From: Cymbidium sinense
Taxonomy: Eukaryota; Streptophyta; Magnoliopsida; Asparagales; Orchidaceae
Direction of reading: 5' to 3'
Assembly: GCA_021442155.1 (NCBI GenBank)
Contig: CM038214.1
Span: 314,805,001 to 314,869,000, forward strand
Length of the DNA: 64,000 bases
A program made the translations under genes and the position numbers. Under the pieces are notes generated by a model, which made no database searches, had not been told where the DNA came from, and was given only the letters and a program-made list of their open reading frames with translations. Positions 40,101 through 52,891 of the stretch are shown piece by piece. How positions within the stretch are numbered: position 1 is the first letter of the stretch; the number at the start of each line of letters is the position of its first letter.

Positions 40101-41359
40101 AAAAAACTCTAACCCCTAAATCCTATACCCTAAACACTAAATCCTAAACCTTAAACCCTAAACCCTAAACATATCACCCTAAACCTACAACCCTAAACCC
40201 TAACCCTAACCCTAACCCTAAATCCTAAAACCTAAACCCAAAAAACCCTAAACCCTCATCCTTAAACCCTAATTTAACCCTAAACCCTAAGCTAACCCTA
40301 AACCCTAAGCTCCAAAAATGTTAAACCCTAAAGCCTAAACACTAAAGCCTAAACCTTAAACCCTAAACCCTAAACCCTAAACCCTAAAAACCTAAAAGCC
40401 TAATCCTAAACTAAATAAAACATAAAAATAAAATAATTAAAAAAGCTAAACCTAAATAAAATAAAAAAATAAAAATAAAATAAAAACCTAAACTAAACTA
40501 AAATAAATAAAAAACCTAAACCTAAAAATAAAATTAAATAAAAAAATAAAATTAAACTAAAATAAAATAAATAAAAACCTAAACAAAATTAAAAAATAAA
40601 ATGAACCTAAGAATAAAAACCTAAATAAAATAAGAACTAAACTTAAAATTAAAATAAAATAAACCTAAAATAAATTAAAATAAAAACTAAATAAAATCTT
40701 AAACGTAAAAAAACCTAAAAAAAATAAAAAAAAACCTAAACCCTAAACAAACAAAAATACCTAAACCTAAAATAAAAATAAAATAAACAAAATAAAATAA
40801 ACTTAAATCTAAAAAAAATAAAATAAAAACATAAACCTAAACCTAAAAATAAAAAAAATAAAACCTAAACCTAAAAACAAAATTAAAAATAAAATTCAAC
40901 AAAAAATAAACTAAAATGAAAACTTAAACCTAAAAAATATACTAAAATAAAAAACCTAAACTAAAATAAATAAACCTAAAATAAATAAACTAAACTAAAT
41001 AAAAAATAAAAAATAAACCTAAATGAAAAAAAAAGTATACTAAAATTTTAAATAATTAAACTAAACTAAATATACTAAATAAACCTGAACCTACCAGTTT
41101 AGTTATTTAAACCCCTAAAATACCCTAAACCCTAAACCCTAAACCCTAACCCTAAACTTTAGACCTAAAAGTATAAACCCTAAAACCTTAAACCCTAAAC
41201 ATTATACCCTAAATGCTAAACCCTAAAGCCTAAACCCTAATCTAAACCCTAAACCCTAAACCACAAAACCTAAACCTAAACCTAAAGTAACTAAATAAAT
41301 TAAACAATAAACCTAAACCCTAAAGCCTAATAAATCTAAACCTAAAGCTAAACCATAAG
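37190..41359 (+). repeat. Telomere-derived satellite, tagged units
   Basis: Tags or variants lie near 38255, 40080 and 41096. A heptad-rich, partly disordered block runs from 38280 to 38930. Marker steps with CG kept lie near 37707 (accgtaaaataaaaataaaa) and 39533. The GR-RBP leader aaagtaactaaataaattaa lies near 41283. No gene. Confidence 0.8.
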
Positions 41360-41843
41360 AATGGGTAGAACCTTGACGATAGGAACATCACCCAACCAGG
41401 CTCAGTCTAGATCTGGCGATGGTGGGAAAGGCAGAGGCAACGATTATTATAGTGGTGTTGGTGGATCTACAGGTGCTAGTGGATATGGAGGTAGTGGTCA
41501 GAGCTGTGGTGATTATGGAGGCAAGAGGAGCGACGGAGGTTACAGCCATGGTGGTGGCAGAAGAAGAGATCAGGGATATGATTATGGATCCCGCTATTTG
41601 AGAGGCTAGGTTGGCTCTGATGGGAATTGGAGAAACCAAAGAATGGTTAATTCGATCTGCTACTTATGGAATTGTGTCTTTACAATAGAGATGATTCTAG
41701 TTATCTAGGGTTTTGATTTGCTTTATGCGTGCTCATTTTTTATCTATACCATCACTTTTTTCTTAGAAGACTTGGTGTGTTACTTGGTTGATGAAATCAT
41801 AAAGCAGAAATGTTGAATCTGAATTTATTCTCTATTAAAAAAA
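41360..41843 (+). pseudogene. GR-RBP retro-fragment (copy 8)
   Basis: It begins aatgggtagaaccttgacga: the Gln codon is TAG. A 2-base loss in atcaccc restores the reading frame after the first 14 codons, so the tail is open as QAQSRSGDGG through several GGYG and SGYGG blocks up to a TAG at 41607-41609, where copy 7 has an Arg codon. 3' UTR and a short A run follow. Right neighbour of a heptad-rich head, as in the other copies. Confidence 0.86.
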
Positions 41844-43423
41844 CCCTAAACCCTAAACCTTAAACCCTAAAAACCCTAAACCCTAAACCCTAAACCCTAA
41901 ATCCTAAAATCCTAAACCTAAGCCCTAAACCCTAAAATATAAACCCTAAACCCTAAAACCTAAACACAAAACCCAAAACCCTAAATATTAAATGCTAAAC
42001 CGTAATCCCTAAACCCTAAACCCTAAATCCTAAACTAACCCTAAATCGTAAACCCTAAAAAGCTAAAAACCTAAACCTAAACTAAATAAAACCTAAAAAT
42101 AAAATAAATAAAAAGCCTAAACCAAAATAAAATGAATAAAATAAAATAAAATCAAAACATAAACTAAAACCTAAACCTAAACCTAAAAAGAAAATAAAAT
42201 AAATAAAAAAACAAAACTAAAATAAAATAAATAAAAATCTAAACTAAACTAAAAAAATAAAAAACCTAAATAAAATAAAAAACTAAGCCTAAAATAAAAA
42301 TAAAAAACCTAAAATAAAATAAAATAAAAACTAAATAAAAAACTAAATAAAAATAAAAATAAAATTAAACATAAATAAAAATCAAAATCAAAATAAACTA
42401 AAATAAATAAAAAATAAACTAAATAAAGCTAAACCTACTAGTTTACATAATTTTAAAAAAAGATCTTAACACTAAACCCTAAACACCAAACCCTAAATCT
42501 ACAACCCTAAATAATAAACCCTAAAACCCTAAAGCCTAAACCCTAAAACCTAAAGCCTAAAACACTAAACCCTAAACCCTAAAACCTAAAAACTTAAACC
42601 CAAACTAAATAAAATCTAAAAATAAAAAATAAAAAAAACTAAACCTAAACCTAAACTTAAAATTAAAGTAATATAAAAAAATAAAAACTAAAATAAAATA
42701 AAATAAATAATAACCTAAACTAATCTAAAAAATAAAATAAATCTAAAATAAAAACTTAAATAAAATAAAAGCTTAACGTAAAATAAAAATAAAACAAACC
42801 TAAAATAAAATATAATAAAAACTAAATAAAAACCAAAACCTAAAAGATAAACTTAAAAATAAAACCTAAAAAAAATAATAAAACCCAAACCATAAACTTA
42901 AAAAAAAACCTACACCTAAAATAAATAAACTAAAATAAACCTAAACTTAAACTAAAATAAACTAAATTTAAAATAAAACTGAACATAAACCTAAAATAAA
43001 CTAAACCAAACCTAAACTAAATAAGATAAAATAAATTAAAGAAATCTAAACCTAAACTAAAAATACAACCCAAGAATAAACCTAAAATAAAACCTAAACC
43101 TAAACATAAAAATATGAAATAAAACCTAAACCTAAACCTAAGATTAAAAAATAAAACATAAACCTAAAATAAAATAAAATAAAAATAAACTAAAAAAAAT
43201 AAAAATAAATAAACAAACTAAACTAAATAAATAAAAAAATTAAACATAAATGAAAAGAAAAAAATAAAATAAACTAAATAAACCTAAACCTACCTGTTTT
43301 CTTAATTTAAAAAAAAAACCCTAAACCTTAAACCCAAAACTTAACCATGAGTAACTAAATAAATTAAAAAATAATCTTAAACCCTAAAACCTAATAAACA
43401 TAAACCTAAACCTAAACCCTAAG
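41844..43423 (+). repeat. Telomere-derived satellite, two tagged units
   Basis: Tags lie near 42440 (agtttacataattttaaaa) and 43292 (gttttcttaatttaaaa), 850 bases apart. Heads follow both. The GR-RBP leader (gagtaactaaataaattaaa) lies near 43349. No gene. Confidence 0.8.
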
Positions 43424-43880
43424 AGTAGGCAGAACCTTGACTAAACATCACTTAACCAGGACCCCCGTGATCCGGTGGAGGCGTTATCACAGTGGTGGTG
43501 GGGGATCTGGAGGTGGTGGTGGATATGGAGGTGGTGGTCGAGGTAATGGTGGTCATGGAGGTAGGAGGTGCGATAGAGGTTACAACCATGCTGGTGGTAG
43601 AGGGGAGAGATCAGGGATATGATGGTCAATCTTACTACTCGAAATACTGGAACTGGAGAAACTGAAGAATGGCCTATCCGATCTGCTACTTATGGAACTA
43701 TGCCTTTACAGTAGAGATAATTCTAGTTATCGATGGTTTTTGATTTACTCTATGTTCTCTTTTTATCTATGTCGACACTTATGTCTTAGAAAACTTGGTG
43801 TGTTAATTGGTTGATGAAATCAAAAAGAAGAAATGTTGAATCAAAATTTGTTCTCTATTAAACAAAAAAGAAAAAGAAAA
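43424..43880 (+). pseudogene. GR-RBP retro-fragment (copy 9)
   Basis: It begins agtaggcagaaccttgacta, a mutated form of the usual start, and has lost part of the GRNITVNQAQ stretch. The glycine-rich tail is readable as SGGGGSGGGGGYGGGGRGNG and then breaks. 3' UTR words (cttggtgtgttaattggttg, aagaagaaatgttgaat) and an impure A run near 43861-43880 follow. Confidence 0.83.
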
Positions 43881-44820
43881 ACCCTAAACTCTAAACCTAA
43901 AACCTAAATCCCAAACCCTAAACTCTAAACCTTAAAAATAATAAACCATAAACCCACCCTAAACCCTAAAGCCTAAACACTAAACCCTAAACCCTAAACC
44001 CTAAACCCTAACCCTAAACCCTAAACCCTAAAACCCAAAACCCTAAAATCCTAAACCCTAAACCCTAAACCCTAAACCTAAACATAAAAACCTAAAAGCC
44101 TAAACCTAAACTAAATAAAATAAATAAATAAAACCTAAACCTAAATAAAATAAAAAAATAAAATAAAATAAAAACCTAAATTAAAACCTAAAAATAAAAT
44201 AAAATAAACTAAAATAAATAAATACCTAAACTAAACTAAAAAATAAAATAAAACTAAGAATAAAAAACCTAAATAATATAAAAACTAATAGTAAAATAAA
44301 AAACTAAACATAAAAAATAAACCTAAAAATAAAACCTAAACCCTAAACAAAAAAAAACCTAAACCTAAAATAATAATAAAATAAACAAAATAAAATAAAC
44401 CTAAACTAGAGTAAAATAAATTAAACTAAAATAAATAAAATGTAAACCTAAACCTAAAATAAAGTAAACCTAAACCCTAAACTAAATAAAATAAAATAAA
44501 CTAACAATAGTCCTAAGCCTAAACTAAAAAAATAAGACCTAAAAATAAACCTAAAATAAAATCCTAAAACCTAGACCTAAAAATAAAAAAAATAAAACCA
44601 AACCCAAACTTATAAATAAAAATAAAACCTAAACATAAAAAATAAAATAAAAATAAAACTCACCTAAAAAATAAACCAAAACAAAAACCTAAACCTAGAA
44701 AATAAACTAAAATAAAAATCCTAAACTAAAATAAATACACTAAACTAAATAAAAAAAATTAACATAAATAAATAAAAATAAACCATAATAAATAAAAAAA
44801 CCAAATAAATTAAATAAATA
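43881..44820 (+). repeat. Telomere-derived satellite
   Basis: A heptad-rich head (43881-44090) is followed by a body that ends without a tag against the next GR-RBP tail remnant. No gene. Confidence 0.75.
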
Positions 44821-44865
44821 AAAGAAGAAATGTTGAATCTGAATTTGTTCTCTGTTAAAAAAAAA
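44821..44865 (+). pseudogene. GR-RBP 3'-UTR tail remnant (copy 10)
   Basis: aaagaagaaatgttgaatct, gaatttgttctctgtt and nine A remain, identical in plan to the end of the longer fragments. Like the remnant at 14622, it follows a satellite body directly. Confidence 0.78.
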
Positions 44866-45198
44866 CTAAAAACTCTAAACCCTAAATTAAAACTTGAACC
44901 CTAAGCCTAAAACTAAACCCTAAACCCTAAACCCTAAAAAACTAAATAAAACATAAAAATAAAATAAATAAATAAATATAACTAAAATAAAATTAAAAAA
45001 TAAAATAAAATAAAAACATAAACTAAAACCTAAACCTAAGCCTAAACCTAAAAAGAAAATAAAATAAAAAACTAAACTAAAATAAAATTAATAAAAACCT
45101 AAACTAAACTAAAAAAATAAAAAACCTAAATAAAATAAAAAGTAAACCTAAAATGAAAATAAAATAAACCTAAAACAAAATAAAATAAAACAAAATTT
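44866..45198 (+). repeat. Telomere-derived satellite, cut off by adapter-like sequence
   Basis: A short head (44870-44940) and an ordinary body follow. The body step cctaaaacaaaataaaataa near 45172 breaks off inside the unit at about 45195, where non-satellite sequence begins. Confidence 0.75.
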
Positions 45199-45236
45199 AT
45201 TGCTTCGTTCAGTTACGTATTGCTAGCGATAACGTA
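45199..45236. other. Nanopore adapter sequence (artefact)
   Basis: Positions 45204-45223 read TTCGTTCAGTTACGTATTGC. From memory this is the core of the Oxford Nanopore ligation adapter; one more matching base lies on each side. Directly after it, 45222 onward reads AGCGATAACGTAA, close to the reverse complement AGCAATACGTAA, as expected if two adapter ends were joined. Such sequence has no reason to occur in a plant genome, so the assembly probably contains an untrimmed chimeric read here. Confidence 0.88.
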
Positions 45237-45334
45237 AAACCTACAAAAAAACCACCCAAACCACTAAGTAAAAAACCTAAATAAAATAAAAAAATAAACC
45301 TAAAAAAAAAATAAAATATTACCAAAATAAAAAA
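45237..45334. other. Low-complexity transition
   Basis: Irregular A-rich sequence with a few telomere-like words lies between the adapter and the RTE remnant. Nothing else is seen. Confidence 0.5.
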
Positions 45335-45950
45335 AAATGCTTTATCCCACTAAATAATTAAAATATAATATAGTCTCCATTGTGTCTGAATGTATTTAAA
45401 TTCTCAAAATTCAAAATATCTTGGGTCATTTTTTTACATCTTAACCAAGTCTTTTATGTCTACACCTCTTAACAAAGGCAAATCTAATGCATCTACTCTC
45501 TAACTTTGGTCCAGTGATTGACGCTTTATGTGTGGCCAAACCATCTAAGGTGACTCTCTCTAATCTTATCACACTGAGCTACTCAACTTTTTCCCAGAAC
45601 ATACTCATTTCACATTTTATCTCTAAGAGTAAAACCACTCATCCACAGGCGTCCTCATGTAACACTTAACTTAGTGTTATGCTTCTCTTTATTGGCCAAC
45701 ATTGCACCATAAGTCATTGCAGGGACTTACCGCCATCTTATAAAATTTTCCCTTAAGTTTAAGTGGAACTTTTTACATCACTGGCAGGGATGCATTCCTC
45801 CACTTCAACCATCCAAATTGAATTCTACTAATAACATCTCCATCTATTTCACCATCATTTTGAACAATGAGCCTAAATATCTAAATAAGCCCACTCTTAT
45901 TGACTTGACTGTGTCACCCTCACTAGAACTTCTGTAAACTAATTCTAAAA
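45335..45950 (-). mobile_element. RTE-type LINE remnant, antisense (RT C-terminus)
   Basis: Read on the minus strand, short pieces in several frames match the C-terminal part of plant RTE-type LINE reverse transcriptases: RYLGS near 45875, a Trp/Lys-rich segment with ISRIQ-like order near 45835, LKLRENFYK-like near 45760, LRWFGH near 45540, VKR.R near 45480 and a Thr-Gln-Asp motif near 45420. Stops and frameshifts are frequent. It is unrelated to the L1-type LINEs here and is the only element on the minus strand. It lies just right of the adapter-like sequence, so its place in this locus is uncertain. Confidence 0.65.
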
Positions 45951-47299
45951 CCCTAAACCCTAAAATCCACACTCACACTAAACTAATTCTAAACCTAAAC
46001 CCTCTAACTAAACTTGCTGCTCTAGGCCTCATTAAACCCTAAAAACCAACCACCTGATCACCCCTACCACTGCCTACACCACTAGCATAGCTAAAACTGA
46101 CCCAAGGCCCTAAAAAACATGATCCTAAAAGACCCCAAACCCTAAATCCTGGGTAAACCTGATGCATGGGCCCAGATCATAAAACCTGACCTAAAGGTAT
46201 ATAAGACTAAATAAAAATAAATAAACTTAAACCTAAATAAATTAAAGATAATAAACCTGGCTGAGCTTTTAAGGCCAACCAAAACTAAAAATAAAAATAA
46301 ATAAATACACATAAACTAAAGGTTTTCTTAATTTAAAAAGATAAAAGATCTAACCCTAGGCTCTGAGAACTGAGCTAACCCTGAGCCAGGCCCTAAACCC
46401 CAGGCCAAACCCTAGCCCACAGGCCCAGGCCCTAGGCCGCCAAAAGCCCTAGGCCCTAAATGAGGCCACACAGGCCCTGAGCCCTGAGCCACATAACTAC
46501 CTAAAACTAAACTACTAAATAAGCTTAAAATAAATTAAACTTAAACCTAAATTAAATTAATTAAATTATTTAAAATACCACTAAGGCTAAACTAAACCTA
46601 AAATAAAATAAAATAAAAAAACTAAACTAAGATAAAATAAAATAAACCTATTGAAAACCTAAATAAAATAAAAATAAATGAAAGGTAAAAATAAAAATAA
46701 ACCTAAAATAAAATAAAACTAAATAAAAAAATGTAATCCTAAATAATAAACCTAAAAATAAAATAATAAATACTAAAATACTAGAAAACACCTAAAAAAA
46801 TAAAAATAAAATAAAATAAATAAAAATAAACTAACTAATAAATAAAACCTAAACCTAATCCTAAATAAACTAACCAAGGCCAAAACTAAATAAAATAAAA
46901 TAAACTAAAATAAACCTAAGATAAACTAAAAATAAAACCTGAGATAAACCTAAAATAAAACCTAAAACCTTAACCTAAAAATAAAATAAAACCTAAACTA
47001 AATAAAACAAAACCTAAAAAATAAAAATAAAACTAAACTAAAGAGACAAATAAACCTAAACCTAAAAATGAACTAAAATTAAAATCCTAAACTAAAATAA
47101 ATAAACATAAAAAAAAATTAACTAAATAAAATACAAAATATACTAAATAAACTAAACCTGGGTTTACTTAATTTAAAAAAACCTAAACCAAACCCTAGCA
47201 CTAAATCCAAAACCCTAAACCCCACCACCCTAAACCCCCTACAACCCTAAACGCGTCCCTAAACCCAATCCCACAAACCACTAAACCTAAACCTAAACC
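45951..47299 (+). repeat. Telomere-derived satellite with G-containing islands
   Basis: Satellite bodies are mixed with islands at about 46000-46200 and 46345-46500 in which words such as cctgggtaaacctg, ctgagccaggccc and ggccctaggcc replace heptads. Closing tags still occur near 46322 and at 47162-47176. The islands may be miscalled heptads. No gene. Confidence 0.65.
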
Positions 47300-47539
47300 A
47301 GACCATCTCCCTCAGTGCGCTCCTCTTTGGCGATTTTGCGTTCCCCTGATTGGATTGTTCTCATTGGTGGTGCTTCTCTGGCCGCTTCTCTCTGAGGTGT
47401 ATGTCGGGCTCCAGGTATGTGACGTCCTTGGATTAGAGCAATGGTGGGCTCACGGTCTCGTGAATCCCGGCTACCTCTCGGCCTCGACCGACTTTTGCTC
47501 TCGACTCTCTGAGTTTTACGGATTGATTGCACTGTTAAT

Positions 47540-48940
47540 GCATTGTTAAATCATTCAAAGATGCTTTATCGGTAAGATCCCTAGCAATGCTTGGTTAATC
47601 TCATTTGACATCTCGTGGATTGCCGGATGATGTGTGTTCGGTCGGATATTGAGAAACTTGCTAAGCCTTGAGTTCACTTTGGTGGGTAAATTCTCCCTTA
47701 GGCGACTCTTGATAATATTTGCTCTTTCTTTCATAGTTTAAAATTATCGGGTACTTTCTCTATCGGGCTGATCGATCCCCGTCACATTCTTATTCAACTC
47801 TCAAATGATTTAGATTACTCACAGGTTTTTGCTCGTCGTTCTTACTTTGTGCATAATTGTCAAATGTGGCTATTGAAATGGTCGCCCCTCTTTGATGTCA
47901 AAGAGGAATCTCCCATTGTCCCTCTTTGGCTTGCTTTTCCTAACATGCGAATACATTATGTCACTCATCAAGTTTTATTTGTTGTTGGCGGCCTTTTTGG
48001 TAGGCCTCTCCAAATAGACCAAGCAACGGCCACTAGATCTAGGCCATCTTTTGCTCGTATTCTCGTTGAGATAGACATCACAAAAAAATATCCCAAAGAG
48101 GTTTGGATTGGCTCCGAAAAATTTGGATATAGTCAAAAAGTTGAATTCGAAAATTTTCCTATCTTTTGCACTCACTGCAAGATTCACGGGCATGATCACT
48201 CAGAATGCTTTGTGCTTCATCCTAATCTCAAAAAATTTACCGAGAATATGAATACCATTAATGGGCGGAAAACCAATACTAGCATATGTGCCTAAAGATA
48301 CTCAAAAGAACCTCTCCTCCCTACACCTCCTCTGATGCTCAGTGGAAAACACTCGACCTTGGTACTAAAATAGCCATTGAGGGGTGTGACGATACCAATG
48401 GAAATTTACCTAACCTCACCCCTGCTAGTAATAATCTAGTTTCCCATGATAGCTCTTTGGTTCATTTAAATCCTACAAAAAATCTGAATGGTAGCCTTAT
48501 ATTGGACACCCAATTAAACAATTTGAATGGGAATCATATAATGGACCAAAACAATGATGACCCTATGGCTTGAACATATTGAGAAAGATATTTATATTAC
48601 GAATGGTGCAAAACTTCCCCATCTATTTCCCTTGAGTGATAATCAATTGAACCCAATTTCTCACACTCATTGATGAAGAAGGTGAAATCCCTCTTCTAAA
48701 ACATTGATAGATTCTTCTACTATTCGGAACCCAAAATCAACCACTTTTGATGGAGATAATTTGGATTACGATAGACCCTTTCAAATTGTTAAAACAAAAC
48801 CCTACAAAGCAAAATTTTCTAATAATAACTTCACTAGAACCACTCGCTCTTCTTTCACCCACACAAGTAATGTGTCATCATTTCTCTCCTCTCTTTCCTT
48901 TCTTTTTCCTTTTCCCTTTTGGTTGTCCCCTTATGATTAA
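47540..48940 (+). pseudogene. LINE copy 2 ORF1 (gag-like, DUF4283 + CCHC), frameshifted
   Basis: The core is better kept than in copy 1. A frame open through 47776-48295 carries HILIQLSNDLDYSQVFARR, WLLKWSPLFDVKEE, a VPLWLAFPNMRIHYVTHQ segment and the zinc knuckle CTHCKIHGHDHSEC at 48167-48208 (C-x2-C-x4-H-x4-C, complete). After a frame change, an Asn-rich stretch (48286-48573) and a C-terminal piece (48704-48940) follow, matching copy 1 in DGDNLDYDRPFQ. The frame ends at TAA 48938-48940, overlapping the ORF2 start by 8 bases (ATGATTAA). The N-terminus is not readable in one frame. Role: RNA binding in the LINE particle, by family. Confidence 0.83.
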
Positions 48941-51900
48941 TTTTCTTATTTGGAATATCGGGTTGTGGGTCTCTTCATGTCATGTCGTGTTAGGAGTCTT
49001 TGTCGTGTTCATAATATCAAGTTACTTGTTCTTATTGAACCTTTCATTAATTCTTCTAAGATTTCTTTTTTAGATCCCTTAGTTTTCATAATTTCTTCTT
49101 CAATCTTAATAATAAAATTTGGTGCTTTTGGCACAACTCCATCACCATTTCCATCATTGATGATCTTGACCAATTGGTTAATGTCAAAATCTCCTTAGGT
49201 GACTTATCGGCTTTTGGCTCTTTTATCTGCTTCTTGTAATAGAGCTAGTAGGAACATCCTTTGGAATCACTTAGCAGCTTCCTCGGCTAACCTTCACGGT
49301 TGGTTGGAGGTGATTTTAATACTATCATAGCTAGTTTGGAAAGAAGGGAGGATGTTCTCCTAACCTTCATTCCATGGAGGACTTCTTAAATATGATCCTT
49401 GATTGCAATCGATGACATTGGTTTCACTTGGGTCTAACTTCACATGGCACAACTCTAGACTTTGGCGTCTTGATAGGACCCTCTTTAATTCTCTTTGGAT
49501 CAATCAGTGGCCTATTACCATTGTTGAGCATTTGAGCAGAACTTTGTCTGACCATGCTCCTCTTTTGATTTCCTTCAAAAATCCCCCCTAACCCGTCTAC
49601 TCCCTCTCCTTTCAGATTTCAAAATATGTGGACCAACATGGTGACTTCACCTGTGTAATGCTCTCACTAATTGGATGGACCCTATTTTCGGATAATTATT
49701 AAATTTCGTCTTTGGCTTAAGCTCAAAAGACTTAAACAAAATCTCAATTGGTGGAACAAACACATTTTAAAACCTTTTCACAAATCTTAAAGCTATGGAA
49801 CAAGAGGTTTGTTCTCTTGAAGAGGTCTCAAGATCCAGTAAACTTGAGGAGTTGAACATTGCCAAGAATAACTTGGTTAATTATCAAAACATGGAAGAAA
49901 CCTATTAGCGTCAAAAGCGCAAACAAACATATTGCGATGGTGGCGAGAAACAGGTATTTTCATGCCATTTGTAATAAATGGAAAGCCTTAAACTCGATTA
50001 AGAAAATTAAGAACTCTAATGGTGAATGGATAAGCGATAACAATGATATTAAGGATTACGTCATCATTTCCAAACTTTATTAAATTCTAATCCGTTCTTT
50101 GGGAACTTTATCAAACACCCATCTTATCCTTCTATGATTAGTGAGGATAATCATTTACTCACTATGTGTCCTTAGAAGGAGATTAGTAATACTCTTAAGA
50201 ACATGAACACTGACTCTATTGCTGGCCCTGACGGCTATACGACCCACTTCTTTCAGCATTATTGGCCATTTATTAAAACTAACTTAGTTGATGCTGTTAT
50301 TGATTTCTTTGATGGCAATCCTATTCCCAAATACTTTTCATGCACTATTGTCCTTATTTCCAAAACTAACAATCCACGAATCTTGGGGCAATTTTAGACC
50401 GATTAGTCTTTGCACCTTTTTCAAAACTCATTGCTAAATTAATAAATAATAGGCTTAGCCCTTTGCTTCCTAAAATCATCTCCCCAAATCAAAGCTGGTT
50501 TTGTTAAACCTGAGCAATATCGGATAATATTCTTCTTGCTCAAGTGGTTCATGACATTGATGTCCCTTCTAGAGGAGGCAACATCTTATTCAAACTGGAC
50601 ATCGCTAAAGCCTTTGACAATCTCTCATGGGATTTTCTCTTTCAAATCCTGAATTTGTTTAGTTTTTCTGATAGTTTTATCCAGATTATGAAAAGGTGTA
50701 TCACGAATGTCTAGTTTTCGGTTATCATGAATGGTGAGTCCATAGGTTTCTTTCCTTCTAGCCATGGTTTGAGGCAAGGTGACCCACTATCACCTTCTCT
50801 TTTTATCGCTATTGAATACACGTCAAGGAGCCTTAACGATTTTTAGCTAATAATCCTAATATGTCTTTTAAAACTCATGGAGGTTTCCCTATTTCTCATC
50901 TTAGCTTTGGATAATTTCATTATCTTCAGCGACTCCCTTCAACATGTTAAAACCATTAAGAACCTCTAAATGATTTTGGTAAAGTTAGTGGTCTTTTCTT
51001 AATGAAGGAAAATGTGGTTTTATTCCTTCAACTAAGATTCCTCTAATAGACTTAACCAAATATCGAATTACTAATTTTAAGCAAAATCAACTCCCTCTTA
51101 ATTACCTTGGGGCTCCGCTTTTAAAGGCCAAAAGATCACACCTTTTGATGATCTAATTCAAAATTTCTAACAAAAGTTTGGGAATTTCATTTACTCTCTT
51201 CTGGTAGGCTTACTTTGATCAAGAGCACTCTAAATTCCATGCCTATATACCTTCTTCAAACCATTGTGCCTACCAACTCTACCATAGAATTGAGCGTCTC
51301 TTAAACAAATTTTTTTGGGAACCAATACCTCCTCTAAAAGAATGCAGGTCATCTTGGTCTAAAAGTTGTGGTACTCTTGAAGAGGAGGTCTAGGATGTAA
51401 ATCCATCAAATAAGTTATCAATGCCTTCTCCTACAAACTTTGGTGGAATTTTAGAGCAAAAAAATAGTCTTTGGGTGAATTTCATGACTTCTAAATATTG
51501 CGGGGTAAACATCCTCTCATTTGTCCCTTTAAATTGGGTGATTCTCTTGTGGAGAAGACTTTGTTACTCAAATGGGATGCAGAATCCTTAATTTTTTGGG
51601 GCATAAACTTTGGCAATTCCTTCTTTTGGCAAGACAACTGGAGTGGTTGTGGATCCATTGATGACTTACTACACTCACTCCACTTCTATTAGAGTTAATT
51701 CATTACAAAACCACAAGTGGAACACTAGTAAGATTGATTCTATTCCTTCCACTTTCTTAAATATGATTACTAATATTCCTATCACTCTAACAATCATGAT
51801 CAAATTATCTTTAAGCTATCTCATAATGGGATTTCAACCTTAAAATGTGTGGCTTCACACTAAAGACACTCGAGATTCTTCTATTGTGTTCTCCAAAATT

Positions 51901-52891
51901 TGGAATAACAATATCCCTCTTCTTACTCTATTCTAACTTGGCAGTATCCTAAAAACTTTATTCTGTTGACTCTTTGTTGTGGGGTAAAGGGTTTTATTTA
52001 CCCTCTAAATGTCAATGTTGTTCTCATATTGAGAATGTTAACCATGTTTTTTTGTTAATGGGGCTATTGCCTCTAAAATTTGGATTTGGTATGACGATCT
52101 ATTCAACACTATCAATTTTAATTGTTCTTTACTTTATATCAACTTCTTGAAGTTTACTTTGACAATGCAATTAAAGGTCATATTAAAATCATAATCTCCA
52201 TTACTCTTATTTGGTTCATATGGATGGACGAAATGAAAACTAAACATCATGGGATTATATGAATCACATGAGGATGCTAGAACTAAAACAAAATTTGTGA
52301 CTTGTTTAAAGCCAATTTAATTCATCATAAACATTTTAAAGGTTGTAAATCAGCCAATAAGCGGGCCTCAACCTTCCGGACCCTTACTATCGAAATGATT
52401 GAATGGTTTTTTGGAAAAACCTCTTGATCATATTATTAAAATTATCGATGGCTCTGTCTCTCATAATGGCTCAGTTGTGGAGGCATTTTAGGGATGCTAA
52501 GGGTATAGTCCTATGTGCATTTGCTTATCCCCTTATTTCCAACCTTGTCCCTTATCTTGAGCTTATGGCGGTCCACAAAGCTCTAGAAATTTGTCTTCAA
52601 AATGGTGGCTCAATATTTGGATAGAGGTGGGCCGCTCTTCTGATTGACCTTTTGACTTCTACCAATATGAGCAGCTTGTTTGTACTACCTCCTCAAGCAA
52701 ACTAAGGATCTTCTCTCTCGAATTTTACCATCACTCATGTTTGGCGTGAAGGTGCTTTGTCTTGATTACCTTGCAAATTTGGGTGCGAGATTACGTATCA
52801 TCTTCTTTGATCAATTTACATTACCCAAATACTTGCGTGGTAGTTAACTTGGACAATTACGGGCTTCCTTACCTCGAGAATCTAATTCTCC
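48933..52891 (+). pseudogene. LINE copy 2 ORF2 (EN-RT-zf-RVT-RNase H), broken
   Basis: The ATG at 48933 opens MINFLIWNIG and soon shifts. Endonuclease motifs are visible: FTWHNSRLWRLDRTLFNSLW near 49430-49490 and SDHAP near 49547-49561, the latter intact here. RT pieces: NMNTDSIAGPDGY near 50203, FRPISLC near 50393, LDIAKAFDNLSWDFL near 50596-50640, and [14 protein letters not shown] near 50763-50806. The catalytic box is damaged: tttggataatttc near 50907 where FADD is expected. zf-RVT and RNase H pieces follow (DGSVSHNGS near 52450, LELMAVHKALEI near 52557). The consensus end NLDN.G.PYLEN lies near 52846-52881. Many frame breaks prevent any product. Confidence 0.86.

Noticed and set aside
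47293..47532. Arg/Ser-rich minus-strand frame of 79 codons
   Set aside because: It is antisense to the LINE copy 2 leader and is not present opposite copy 1.
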